Shown: positions 54,168-62,154 of the stretch, one piece after another
How the letters are laid out: each line of letters starts with the position of its first letter
Numbering within the stretch: position 1 is the first letter of the stretch
Assembly: GCA_018798825.1 (NCBI GenBank)
Contig: CP076355.1
Location: 62,001-126,000, forward strand
Source: Ochrobactrum sp. BTU1
Lineage (GTDB): Bacteria; Pseudomonadota; Alphaproteobacteria; Rhizobiales; Rhizobiaceae
Reading direction: 5' to 3'
Length of the DNA: 64,000 bases
The notes under the pieces: model-generated
Databases searched by the model: none
What the model saw: only the letters and a program-made list of their open reading frames with translations
Told to the model about the DNA's origin: nothing
Program-made: the position numbers and the translations under genes

Positions 54168-55271
54168 ATGCCAGCACCGCAGCTCTTCACGCCATTCAAG
54201 ATTCGTAATCTAGAACTTGAAAACCGCATCACTATTGCACCGATGTGCACCTATTCAGCAGTGGATGGTTGCATGACCGAATGGCATCTCATCCATTTGG
54301 GGCAACTTGCATTATCAGGGGCTGGATTGCTCACGATTGAAGCAACAGCGGTCGTTCCCGAGGGACGTATCAGCTATGCCGATGTTGGTCTTTACGACGA
54401 TGCTACTGAGGCAGCCATGCGGAAAATTCTGGATGGGATCCGGAAGTGGTCGACGACCCCAATCGCAATTCAGCTTGCCCATGCTGGTCGCAAGGCCTCA
54501 ACTGATCTTCCTTGGCGAGGCGGAAAGCAGATTGCAGCTGGCGCCGAGAATGGATGGCGAACCGAAGCCCCGTCAGCGGTACCGTTCAATGTAGCAGATT
54601 CTGTCCCTACTGAACTTAGCCGCGATCGTATGAGCGAGATCCGGGATGCGTTCGCTGCAGCCGCTGTCCGATCAGCGCGTATTGGAATTGATGCGGTACA
54701 GATCCATGCTGCGCACGGCTATCTTCTGCATTCGTTCCTGTCACCGCTATCTAACCAACGGACTGATGAATACGGCGGGAGCTTGGAAAACCGCATGCGT
54801 TTCCCGCTTGAAGTATTTGATGCTGTTCGAGCCGCCTTTCCGGCAGAAAAAGCAGTTTCTGTTCGCGTTTCAGCAACCGACTGGGTTGATGGTGGATGGG
54901 ATATTGATGGGACGATCGCGTTTGCGAAGGAGCTCGAGTTGCGAGGTTGCGACGCCATCAATGTGTCGAGTGGAGGATTGCATGTCGAGCAGACGATCCC
55001 AGTTTCTCCGAGTTACCAGGTACCATTTGCACGCGCGTTGAAAGCGGCGGTAAAAATGCCCGTTGTTGCAGTCGGCCTGATTACTGAGCCATCTCAGGCA
55101 GAAGCAATCATTGCCACGGGTGACGCTGATCTTATCGGATTGGCACGCACTATCCTTTACGATCCACGTTGGCCTTGGCACGCAGCCGCGCTCCTTGGTG
55201 GCGAAGTCACCGCTGCACCGCAATATCTTCGGAGCCAGCCGGCAACATTAAAGTCTCTGTTCAAGAAATAA
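54168..55271 (+). CDS. NADH:flavin oxidoreductase, Old Yellow Enzyme family (YqjM-like)
   Basis: FMN-dependent ene-reductase of 367 residues. YqjM-type features: LFTPFKIRNLELENRITIAPMCTYSA (Cys in the MCxY motif binds FMN), WHLIHLGQLALSGAGLLTIEATAV, IQLAHAGRKAS, DAVQIHAAHGYLLHSFLSPLSNQR (His pair binding the substrate), DEYGGSLENRMRFPLEVF, VRVSATDW and LIGLARTILYDPRWPWHAA. The ATG at 54168 is preferred to a GTG nine bases upstream. Such enzymes reduce activated alkenes, quinones and nitro compounds. Probably cargo of the mobilisable element. Confidence 0.93.
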   Translation: MPAPQLFTPFKIRNLELENRITIAPMCTYSAVDGCMTEWHLIHLGQLALSGAGLLTIEATAVVPEGRISYADVGLYDDATEAAMRKILDGIRKWSTTPIAIQLAHAGRKASTDLPWRGGKQIAAGAENGWRTEAPSAVPFNVADSVPTELSRDRMSEIRDAFAAAAVRSARIGIDAVQIHAAHGYLLHSFLSPLSNQRTDEYGGSLENRMRFPLEVFDAVRAAFPAEKAVSVRVSATDWVDGGWDIDGTIAFAKELELRGCDAINVSSGGLHVEQTIPVSPSYQVPFARALKAAVKMPVVAVGLITEPSQAEAIIATGDADLIGLARTILYDPRWPWHAAALLGGEVTAAPQYLRSQPATLKSLFKK

Positions 55272-55288
55272 GCTGCGTTCCCCCGATC

Positions 55289-55313
55289 GTTCCGGCACAA
55301 TGGGTGCCGGAAC
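55289..55313. terminator. Terminator between the oxidoreductase and traG-like genes
   Basis: Ten-pair perfect stem GTTCCGGCAC (55289-55298) with GTGCCGGAAC (55304-55313), loop AATGG. It lies between convergent stops. No T-run on the plus side (AAACTG); on the minus side the downstream stretch is AACGATCG, so efficiency is uncertain. Confidence 0.6.
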
Positions 55314-55328
55314 AAACTGATACACACT

Positions 55329-56993
55329 TCAAAGCACATCGAGCAGCGTCCTTAGGTCGGGGTCTGCATAATAGGACAGCTTTTGAGCTATGACTGGGCG
55401 CTGACCGGCTAGGAATAGTAGTTGCAGATGTGAGGGCAGATTGCGGACCTCATCGGGAGTAAGCAATGATCGGGCCGTGTGATGGGCTGAATAAGAAATC
55501 CCGGTCTCTTCGGCATCCAACGATCGGTTCTTGGTCTCAAATATAATTGTCTGCTGGCCAAGAAGGTCAGAGATGTGTCGCGCGCTGTCGTGGTCGTTAA
55601 CGCCGAAGACCTGTAGCAGAGCAGTGTTTGAAAGAAAAGTGCCGGCGCGTTTCCCATATGTGGCGCGCAATTGATGTATATCCTGAAGAATCGGCCAGAG
55701 TTGAACACCATAGCCTGCCATAAGCCCCATCGCTCGTTCGACGGGTGCCAGATTTCCCAGGGCCGCAAATTCATCCAGCATGTAAAGCACCGGCGTCGTC
55801 GGCGTCGAGAGATCGCGCGCCATGTCTGTTAGGCTTTGTGCAATTAACAGGCGAAGCCATCTGGAATATGTAGACAATCGGTCGGGCGGAAGAACGAGAA
55901 ACACCGATGCCGGCGTATCCTTCAAATCGATGAAGCTGAAATCGTTTCGATCAAGCACTGACGCCATGCGAGGACTGTCGAGAAAATGTGTGTGGCGCTG
56001 CGCAGCAGATAGTACTCCGGCTGCTTCTCGATCAGATTTTGAAAGATGACGATTTGCAGCACGAGCGATCAGTCCGTGCGCGCTGTGAGATTGCTGCATC
56101 TGCCGCAGCATTTCGAGAAAAGTATCGGGAGCTGAAGTGAGGCGTGAACGCACATTTGTGAGGGTACGCTCCCCGGCGACCGCATGACAAACCACGTAGA
56201 GAATAATGCCAGCAATCAGTGCCTTTGCTTCCTCATTCCAGTGCGGTTCCACCGATACTCCTGGCTCTTCGAAGACGAGTGCATCGGCAAGTGTGCTTGC
56301 GTCTTCTGCGAGATCGGGGCCGGTAGAATCCAGCATAGAAAGGGGATTGAATGCGGCTGAAGGCCGATCGGTAATTCCAAATGGATCAAGGACGTAAACC
56401 GCTCCGAATTTTTGCCGGGTTTGGTAGCTGATTTTGGCATTCTCACCTTTGGGATCTACGCAGATGATCGAGCGATTGGCAGTCAGCAGGTTGGGAATGA
56501 CGGTACCGACGCCTTTTCCGGTCCGTGTTGGAGCGATCGTCAGAAGATGCCCGGGACCATCGTAGCGAAGCTTTTTTCCGCTTTTGACATCGCGCCCGAT
56601 CAACAAGCCAGAATTGATTTGAGAAAGAGCAGCGATTTCTTTCGTACTGGCGAAACGAGCCGTACCGTGCGTTTTGCCGTTCAGACTTCCGAAATGGGTG
56701 ATCAACGGATTGGTCAATAGACGGAATGCGACAGCAAGCAGAATTGCTGTCACACCGAAAACGACGATCGCGTTGGCGATTGGGTTATTTTCCAGATGGG
56801 TAACAAAAAGCAGACCGGTGGAAATGCTCCAGCAAAACAGTCCAACGATCCCAAGGAGAACGATACCGCCGATCAGTGCTTTGATGGCACGAATAGGCAG
56901 AAAAGCGAGTTGAGTGATCGCCCAGATGGGATCGCGCCGTGCCTCGTTGAGCATGGTCCTGAAAGCTACGGATGCCTGCCGAATCTGGCTCAT
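55329..56993 (-). CDS. traG: TraG/VirD4 type IV coupling protein
   Basis: Membrane-bound ATPase of 554 residues that brings the relaxase-DNA complex to a type IV secretion channel. Three hydrophobic stretches lie in the first ~110 residues. Then come GTARFASTKEIAAL, Walker A LTIAPTRTGKGVGTVIPNLL, SIICVDPKGENAKIS, Walker B TPVLYMLDEFAALGNL and MGLMAGYGVQLWPILQDIHQL, all standard for TraG/VirD4. The ATG at 56993 has AGGAG seven bases upstream and overlaps the TGA of the traD-like gene (ATGA). No mating-pair-formation genes are in the window, so it would have to serve a channel encoded elsewhere. Confidence 0.92.
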   Translation of the reverse strand: MSQIRQASVAFRTMLNEARRDPIWAITQLAFLPIRAIKALIGGIVLLGIVGLFCWSISTGLLFVTHLENNPIANAIVVFGVTAILLAVAFRLLTNPLITHFGSLNGKTHGTARFASTKEIAALSQINSGLLIGRDVKSGKKLRYDGPGHLLTIAPTRTGKGVGTVIPNLLTANRSIICVDPKGENAKISYQTRQKFGAVYVLDPFGITDRPSAAFNPLSMLDSTGPDLAEDASTLADALVFEEPGVSVEPHWNEEAKALIAGIILYVVCHAVAGERTLTNVRSRLTSAPDTFLEMLRQMQQSHSAHGLIARAANRHLSKSDREAAGVLSAAQRHTHFLDSPRMASVLDRNDFSFIDLKDTPASVFLVLPPDRLSTYSRWLRLLIAQSLTDMARDLSTPTTPVLYMLDEFAALGNLAPVERAMGLMAGYGVQLWPILQDIHQLRATYGKRAGTFLSNTALLQVFGVNDHDSARHISDLLGQQTIIFETKNRSLDAEETGISYSAHHTARSLLTPDEVRNLPSHLQLLFLAGQRPVIAQKLSYYADPDLRTLLDVL

Positions 56994-57295
56994 TTCGCTA
57001 ATTCTCCTGGGGTCTGGAGTGATTGCAAGTCGGGTGCTGTTCCGATCAAATCTTGAAACAGGGATCGGTCTATTTCTCGCCGCAAAAAATTGGGTAGCTC
57101 CCGGCGCAACCACTCACGCAGTCTGCGCGAGAATTCAGGATCGTCATTGCTCTCCAGTCGTTGTAGAACGAATGTTCCAATCAGCACTTTGCGGCGAGTT
57201 TCATTCGCGCGTTCCTGTTTTGAAAGCCGCAATTTGAGGGCGCTTCGCTGAGCATCAAGTTGTGCCAGTCGCTCTTCAATCGTTTTGTGCGTCAT
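56990..57295 (-). CDS. Small TraD-like mobilisation accessory protein
   Basis: Protein of 101 residues with a heptad-rich N-terminus THKTIEERLAQLDAQRSALKLRLSKQERANETRRKVLIGTFVLQRLE in continuous sequence; this layout (charged helix then a KxLIGxxVL segment) is that of TraD/MobC-like proteins encoded next to traG in Ti-type systems. The C-terminal half is RREL/REID rich. Coupled to traG by a four-base overlap. Its 5' side faces the oriT. Confidence 0.7.
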   Translation of the reverse strand: MTHKTIEERLAQLDAQRSALKLRLSKQERANETRRKVLIGTFVLQRLESNDDPEFSRRLREWLRRELPNFLRREIDRSLFQDLIGTAPDLQSLQTPGELAK

Positions 57296-57466
57296 CGTGA
57301 TCCTCCTGTTGCCTTTATCAGAGCGCGGAAACGGGACCGTTGTCACTCCCAAGAGTGTGGCTTTGAAAATGGCAGGCAAAAACGTCACACTGATGCGCAG
57401 GTTTGATTGAGAAGGACGACAAACGTGTCGGTATTGGGAAAGCCAGGCCAGAGGGAGAATTTTGCT

Positions 57467-57498
57467 AAGGGCGCACTTACGAGTTGGTCTCCACCTCG
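57467..57498 (-). other. oriT: Origin of transfer (oriT), MobQ/Ti-type, with nic core and inverted repeat
   Basis: On the bottom strand an imperfect inverted repeat CGAGGTGG-AGA-CCAACTCG (57498-57480, one mismatch) is followed at once by TAAGTGCGCCCTT (57479-57467). RSF1010/R1162 and Ti-type oriTs have the same build: inverted repeat, then TAARTGCGCCCT, nicked next to the GCG/CCC step. It lies between the divergent traD-like and traA genes, where Ti plasmids also carry oriT. Confidence 0.88.
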
Positions 57499-57543
57499 GA
57501 TTAAGATCAGATGTAGCCTAAAAGCCGGGAAGAGGAAGTTCGC

Positions 57544-60500
57544 GTGGCGATCTATCACTTCAGCATGAAGCCGGTATCACGTGGAAAGGGTCGCAGTGCG
57601 GTTGCAGCGATCGCCTACCGCGCCGCTGCGAAGCTCTTAAATGAACGGGATGGTGTCACTCATGATTTCTCACGCAAAGAGGGTGTGCTTCATTCGCAGA
57701 TCGTTCTGCCGGAACACGTGAAAGCGCCTTGGGCATACAATCGTGAAAAGCTTTGGAATAACGCAGAGTTTGCTGAGAAGCGCAAAGATGCTCGAGTCGC
57801 ACGCGAATTTGAGATTGCATTGCCACACGAATTAACGGCTGCCCAACGTTTGGATGCTGCTCAGGCTATCGCGCAGGTCCTGGCAAACCGTTATGAATCT
57901 GCCGTGGATTTTGCCGTTCACGAGCCTCATCGGGAAGGCGACGTGCGCAATCACCATGTTCACCTAATGATGACCGTAAGAAAAGTTACAGCCACAGGCT
58001 TGGGTGAGAAGACTCTAATTGAACGCGAAAATAAGTGGTTGATGGCTCGCAATCGTCCAACAACCGACGTGCAAATTGCCGACCTCAGGCGTTGTTGGGA
58101 AAACATTGCAAACACACATCTTGCGGTGTCCGGATGCGGTCGGACCATTGATCATCGCTCGCACTGGGACCGCGGATACCGGATTGAGCCGACAGTTCAT
58201 ATTGGCGTGCACGCAACGCAGATTGAGCGCCGCGGATCTGACTTGGAACGGGCACGGCTGAGTGCAGCGTCCGTCGCACAGAATGCAACCTTGATTCGCG
58301 AACACCCCGCGCAAGTCTTGTCGATTATTACTGATGAGAAATCTGTGTTTAATCGCCAGGATATTGCAAGAACGCTGCATCGCTATCTTAATGGGGATAC
58401 TAGTGAGTTTCAAAACGCGTTTGCACGCGTGTTGTCTTCGCGTGAACTTGTCGAACTTGAAGACAAATGCAGTGATCCTGATCACAGGAAATCGGCGTCG
58501 GCCGGCTACACGACGCGCGAGATGATGGACCTTGAGTCTCGCATGTTGAAAGCTTCGATGCTTATGCGTGAGTCATGCTCCTATGATGCGGAGTGGCATT
58601 CTTCGGAAGATCAAAAGGAATGTCGCGAAACGATACAGCTGTCACTGGAGCAAATGGCGGCGGTTGAACACGTCACTGGGCCTGAACAGATCGCCGTCGT
58701 GGTTGGATATGCGGGTGCGGGGAAATCGACCATGCTTGCGCAAGCGCGACGAGCTTGGGAAGGAAAGGGCTACGCAGTTCATGGGGCGGCCCTGTCTGGA
58801 AAAGCGGCTGAAGGGCTGGAGGCAGCGACTGGAATACCAAGCCGAACGCTTGCCTCCTGGGAGTACGGATGGCAGCAAGAAAGTTGCAATCTGAACCGTC
58901 GTGACGTGTTTGTCCTCGATGAGGCGGGCATGATCGGAACACGGCAAATGAGCCGTGTGATATTTGAGGCTGAATCGCGGGGTGCCAAGATCGTTCTCGT
59001 GGGAGACCACGAACAGTTACAGGCAATCGGTGCCGGTGCTCCGTTCCGAGCCATTGCTGAGGAAACGGGTTATGCGAAACTGACTGAGATCCGACGGCAG
59101 CGAGCAGACTGGCAGAAGGAAGCTTCAGTTGCATTTGCGACGCATGATACATCTACAGCGCTTGCAGCCTATAGAGATCAGGGTGCAGTTCATTTCTTTG
59201 CTGACCAAGAGACAGCCTGTAAATCAATTGTCTTGGATTATCTTGCTGATCGGTTTGAACGACCGCTAGGAACGCGCGTGGTCATGGCGCATCGGCGCGT
59301 GGATGTACGCGCAATAAACGAAGCAATCCGCTCGGCGCTGATGGAGCGTGGTGAGCTGTCGCGCGTTGAGTACTCTAGCGAAATAAAGGTCGGGAAAAAA
59401 GGCTTGTCCGAGACAGCAGAACGCAGCGAGGCGGTTGTCGAAACAAGCCTTGGCAAAAGGGGTTTTGCAGCGGGAGACAGATTTGTCTTTCTTAAGAACG
59501 ACCGAAATCTCGGTGTCAGAAACGGGATGCTCGGGACCGTCTCGAGTATTCAAGCAGACCGGGCGGGAAATATTTCCGCTATGTGCGTCACCTTGGATGA
59601 TCGAGCTGGCGAAATGGTTCGATTTTCTACGAAGAACTATTGCTCATTTGACCATGGCTACGCAACAACGATCCACAAAAATCAGGGTGCGACCGTAGAC
59701 CGAAGTTTTGTGCTGGCTTCAGCTACGATGGATCGGCATTTGACCTATGTCGCCATGACCCGCCATCGTGAGGACGTTAAGTTATATGCTGCATTGGACG
59801 CATTCCATCGTCCAGATATGTCGCGGAAAATCGGACGCCTTGTAGAGCATGGTAAAGCTCCTTTCGAACATCGCGCGAGCGAGGAGCTCAGTTACTTCGT
59901 CACACTGGAAGAGGAGGGGATCGGACGGAATACGGTATGGGGTGTTGATCTTGAAAGGGCTATGAAACTCGTTGCACCAAAAATAGGAGATACGATTGGT
60001 CTCAAGCACCAGGGTTCTGATCCGTTGGTGCTGTCAAACGGAACGCCGACGCACCGTAATAAGTGGAAAGTGGTTACCGAGGAGGAAATGGCTTTCGATC
60101 ACATGGCGCGTCGGCTGTCTCGGTCAGGCATCAAACAAAATGTTATCGACTATAACCCCGCAATTGTTGGATCCCGCCACCCGATACACCGAACTACTGC
60201 CGCAATGGCCTTGGAAATATTTGAGCGGGTGGAGCAAGCCAATCTTACGCAGACCATCCCCGCCCTACGGCATAGTCGCGAGAAAGAGCGAACTGAAAAA
60301 AAGGCGCTCTGTACACCTTCCGTGACTGGTAAAACACCTCTCGGAATGTTTGATGGCCTTAAGCTCAAAGTTCAGACAGAACCTGCTCAGGTGGACTTAA
60401 TCCATTACGAGTCTTCACTGCATCAGATGGTTACTGGCGCCGACGCACGATACGTTAGCTCTCGAAAAAGCAATGATGCTTTGGCTGAACGTACGCGGCG

Positions 60501-61071
60501 CCTGCTGCCGCTTGAGGTAGCGGTTGATCGCTACGCACGAGCCTATAGCTCAATCGAACGTCACATCAACGAAGGTCTTCCTGTTCTCTCCACGCAAAGG
60601 CGAGAACTGCGGGATGCAGGAAATAAGCTGGACGAGTTGGGGACCGGCAAGCGAGTGCTTTTAGAGTCCGCTTTGCAGCATGATCCTGAAGCAGCGCGCA
60701 GCCTAACTGAGCTCAGTGGTCGGGAGCGCGTTACGGGCCTCGTTGCGAGTATGCGACGTGAAAACTTAGCGCGAATTGATCCGGAGATAGGGGCGCAACG
60801 CTTTATTGAGCGCTGGCAAACATTAGAAATCCAACATAGCCACCTCTGTGATTGGAGGTCGCGCGATGATCGCCGAAAGGTCGAGCGGCAGATGCATGCA
60901 CTAGTGAAGAGCCTCTCTGAAAACCCTCTGATTGAGGCGGAGTTACGCACTCAAAGGCAAGCTCTGGGATTTCATTATGTCCTGGGAGGACACGAGAGCC
61001 TTTCTCAGGAGCTTCGTCAACGAATTCGTCATGTGCGAGAGCATGATCGCGATTTGGGTCTTAAGCTGTAG
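57544..61071 (+). CDS. traA: TraA-type conjugative relaxase-helicase (MobQ/MobA-MobL + RecD-like)
   Basis: Relaxase of 1175 residues that nicks oriT, stays linked to the 5' end and unwinds the strand. The N-terminal MobA/MobL domain (1-225) starts AIYHFSMKPVSRGKGRSAVAAIAYRAAAKL, with the likely nucleophilic Tyr25 in AYRAA, and has the metal-binding RNHHVHLMMTVRK. The helicase domain (about 365-760) has VVVGYAGAGKSTMLAQARRA (Walker A), DVFVLDEAGMIGTRQM (motif II), LVGDHEQLQAIGAGAPFRAI (III), LTEIRRQR, and YATTIHKNQGATVD with YVAMTRHR (V-VI). The C-terminal 350 residues are less conserved. GTG start with GAGGA eight bases upstream. Close in plan to Agrobacterium TraA. Confidence 0.94.
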   Translation: MAIYHFSMKPVSRGKGRSAVAAIAYRAAAKLLNERDGVTHDFSRKEGVLHSQIVLPEHVKAPWAYNREKLWNNAEFAEKRKDARVAREFEIALPHELTAAQRLDAAQAIAQVLANRYESAVDFAVHEPHREGDVRNHHVHLMMTVRKVTATGLGEKTLIERENKWLMARNRPTTDVQIADLRRCWENIANTHLAVSGCGRTIDHRSHWDRGYRIEPTVHIGVHATQIERRGSDLERARLSAASVAQNATLIREHPAQVLSIITDEKSVFNRQDIARTLHRYLNGDTSEFQNAFARVLSSRELVELEDKCSDPDHRKSASAGYTTREMMDLESRMLKASMLMRESCSYDAEWHSSEDQKECRETIQLSLEQMAAVEHVTGPEQIAVVVGYAGAGKSTMLAQARRAWEGKGYAVHGAALSGKAAEGLEAATGIPSRTLASWEYGWQQESCNLNRRDVFVLDEAGMIGTRQMSRVIFEAESRGAKIVLVGDHEQLQAIGAGAPFRAIAEETGYAKLTEIRRQRADWQKEASVAFATHDTSTALAAYRDQGAVHFFADQETACKSIVLDYLADRFERPLGTRVVMAHRRVDVRAINEAIRSALMERGELSRVEYSSEIKVGKKGLSETAERSEAVVETSLGKRGFAAGDRFVFLKNDRNLGVRNGMLGTVSSIQADRAGNISAMCVTLDDRAGEMVRFSTKNYCSFDHGYATTIHKNQGATVDRSFVLASATMDRHLTYVAMTRHREDVKLYAALDAFHRPDMSRKIGRLVEHGKAPFEHRASEELSYFVTLEEEGIGRNTVWGVDLERAMKLVAPKIGDTIGLKHQGSDPLVLSNGTPTHRNKWKVVTEEEMAFDHMARRLSRSGIKQNVIDYNPAIVGSRHPIHRTTAAMALEIFERVEQANLTQTIPALRHSREKERTEKKALCTPSVTGKTPLGMFDGLKLKVQTEPAQVDLIHYESSLHQMVTGADARYVSSRKSNDALAERTRRLLPLEVAVDRYARAYSSIERHINEGLPVLSTQRRELRDAGNKLDELGTGKRVLLESALQHDPEAARSLTELSGRERVTGLVASMRRENLARIDPEIGAQRFIERWQTLEIQHSHLCDWRSRDDRRKVERQMHALVKSLSENPLIEAELRTQRQALGFHYVLGGHESLSQELRQRIRHVREHDRDLGLKL

Positions 61072-61081
61072 AGGGATTATC

Positions 61082-61834
61082 ATGGCCGTATCAAAAGAAA
61101 TAACCGCCTCGACGCAGGCCGCACCAGAGACTGGTTCAACAGATCCCGCCTTGGCCTTCGATAGTTTGCGATATACTGTGGATGCAGTTGCGCGTGATCT
61201 CAGCCGTGAAATGACAATCATCCGGAAAGGCGTCGAGGCTGCTTTCGAAGAATTCGACCGACATGGCGGTGTTCACGATTACAATACTGAAATTGCGCAG
61301 ATATTAAAGCAACTGGCCCAGATTGCGAAAATCCTTCACAAGATTGAACGCATGCCTGTTCTGCACCAGGATCCGCAGACCATGGCAACTCTCATAGAGC
61401 AACGCGCCGTCAGTTTGGTTCGCAGCACAGTTTTTCAGCTAGAGCGGGAGACGGCGGATTTGAAGCAATTAAGACAAATGTTGAACTCTCAACTTATGAG
61501 CGCCCGTCATCGCGACCGCCAAAACCGAATGCTCACAGGCTTCAGTGGTATAGGCGTTATCGTTGGGATATTACTCGTTTTATTTGGTCCACAGATCGTT
61601 CCCGGAGATTTCGACGAGACGGTTGCTACAATTGTACTCAAAGAGAATGGTTGGACAGCTGGATCTCGGCTTATGCAAGCGTTTAGTCCATCAGGTTGGA
61701 GTAGCTTGGTCCGCTCGGATAAACTTGTAAGAGCTAATCACGCTTTACTTGCCGCCTGTGCCAAAACTGCTGCAAAGACCAACAAAGATCAAAAATGTAT
61801 GATTAACGTTTCTGCGGGATCTATTGGTCTTTGA
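61082..61834 (+). CDS. DUF6118 family membrane-anchored protein
   Basis: Protein of 250 residues regularly found downstream of traA in rhizobial elements. A long helical, probably coiled N-terminal part (about 20-150: FDSLRYTVDAVARDLSREM, IEFDRHGG-like, LKQLAQIAKILHKIERM) is followed by one membrane helix, FSGIGVIVGILLVLFGPQIV (about 160-180), and a periplasmic tail with two Cys. AGGGA just before the ATG at 61082 fixes the start, although the frame is open from 60932 inside traA. It may attach the transfer complex to the membrane (inference). Confidence 0.78.
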   Translation: MAVSKEITASTQAAPETGSTDPALAFDSLRYTVDAVARDLSREMTIIRKGVEAAFEEFDRHGGVHDYNTEIAQILKQLAQIAKILHKIERMPVLHQDPQTMATLIEQRAVSLVRSTVFQLERETADLKQLRQMLNSQLMSARHRDRQNRMLTGFSGIGVIVGILLVLFGPQIVPGDFDETVATIVLKENGWTAGSRLMQAFSPSGWSSLVRSDKLVRANHALLAACAKTAAKTNKDQKCMINVSAGSIGL

Positions 61835-62154
61835 TGCAACAATAGCGAATTCTGGTGCTAATGCTTTACTGTCCTAAAAATTGTAACAACATGGAAAACC
61901 GAGCGAGGCACAAGGCTTGAAACTTTCAACGATATTTCTCCAAGAGAAGCTCGAGTGCCCTCTGTTGTAGCATGAGCCGGTGCAACTGTTGCAAAAATGC
62001 TTCTGTGTTCTTTCTGATGTCTTAATCTTGTTGATGCCAGCGCTTTGACGATTGCGCCAACCGGCAAATGATATAATGACCAATTTACTCAACTTTAGCC
62101 AGCAAGTCCCGATAGGCAAGCCAGCGATCATGCAACGCCTATTTCGGGGACATT
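61835..62154. other. Right junction stretch and promoter region of the heme receptor gene
   Basis: No supported gene. A TATAAT hexamer stands at 62072-62077, with TTGACG at 62045-62050; the 21-bp spacing is too long for a standard sigma-70 promoter, so the -35 may not be used. No palindromic iron box was recognised by eye. It may contain the right end of the mobilisable element. Confidence 0.4.

Noticed and set aside
60932..61081. Upstream extension of the DUF6118 frame inside traA
   Set aside because: The extra 50 residues are an out-of-frame reading of traA; AGGGA before 61082 marks the true start.
62044..62077. Sigma-70 promoter for the heme receptor (TTGACG and TATAAT)
   Set aside because: Spacing of 21 bp is outside the usual range, so only the TATAAT is noted, not a full promoter.
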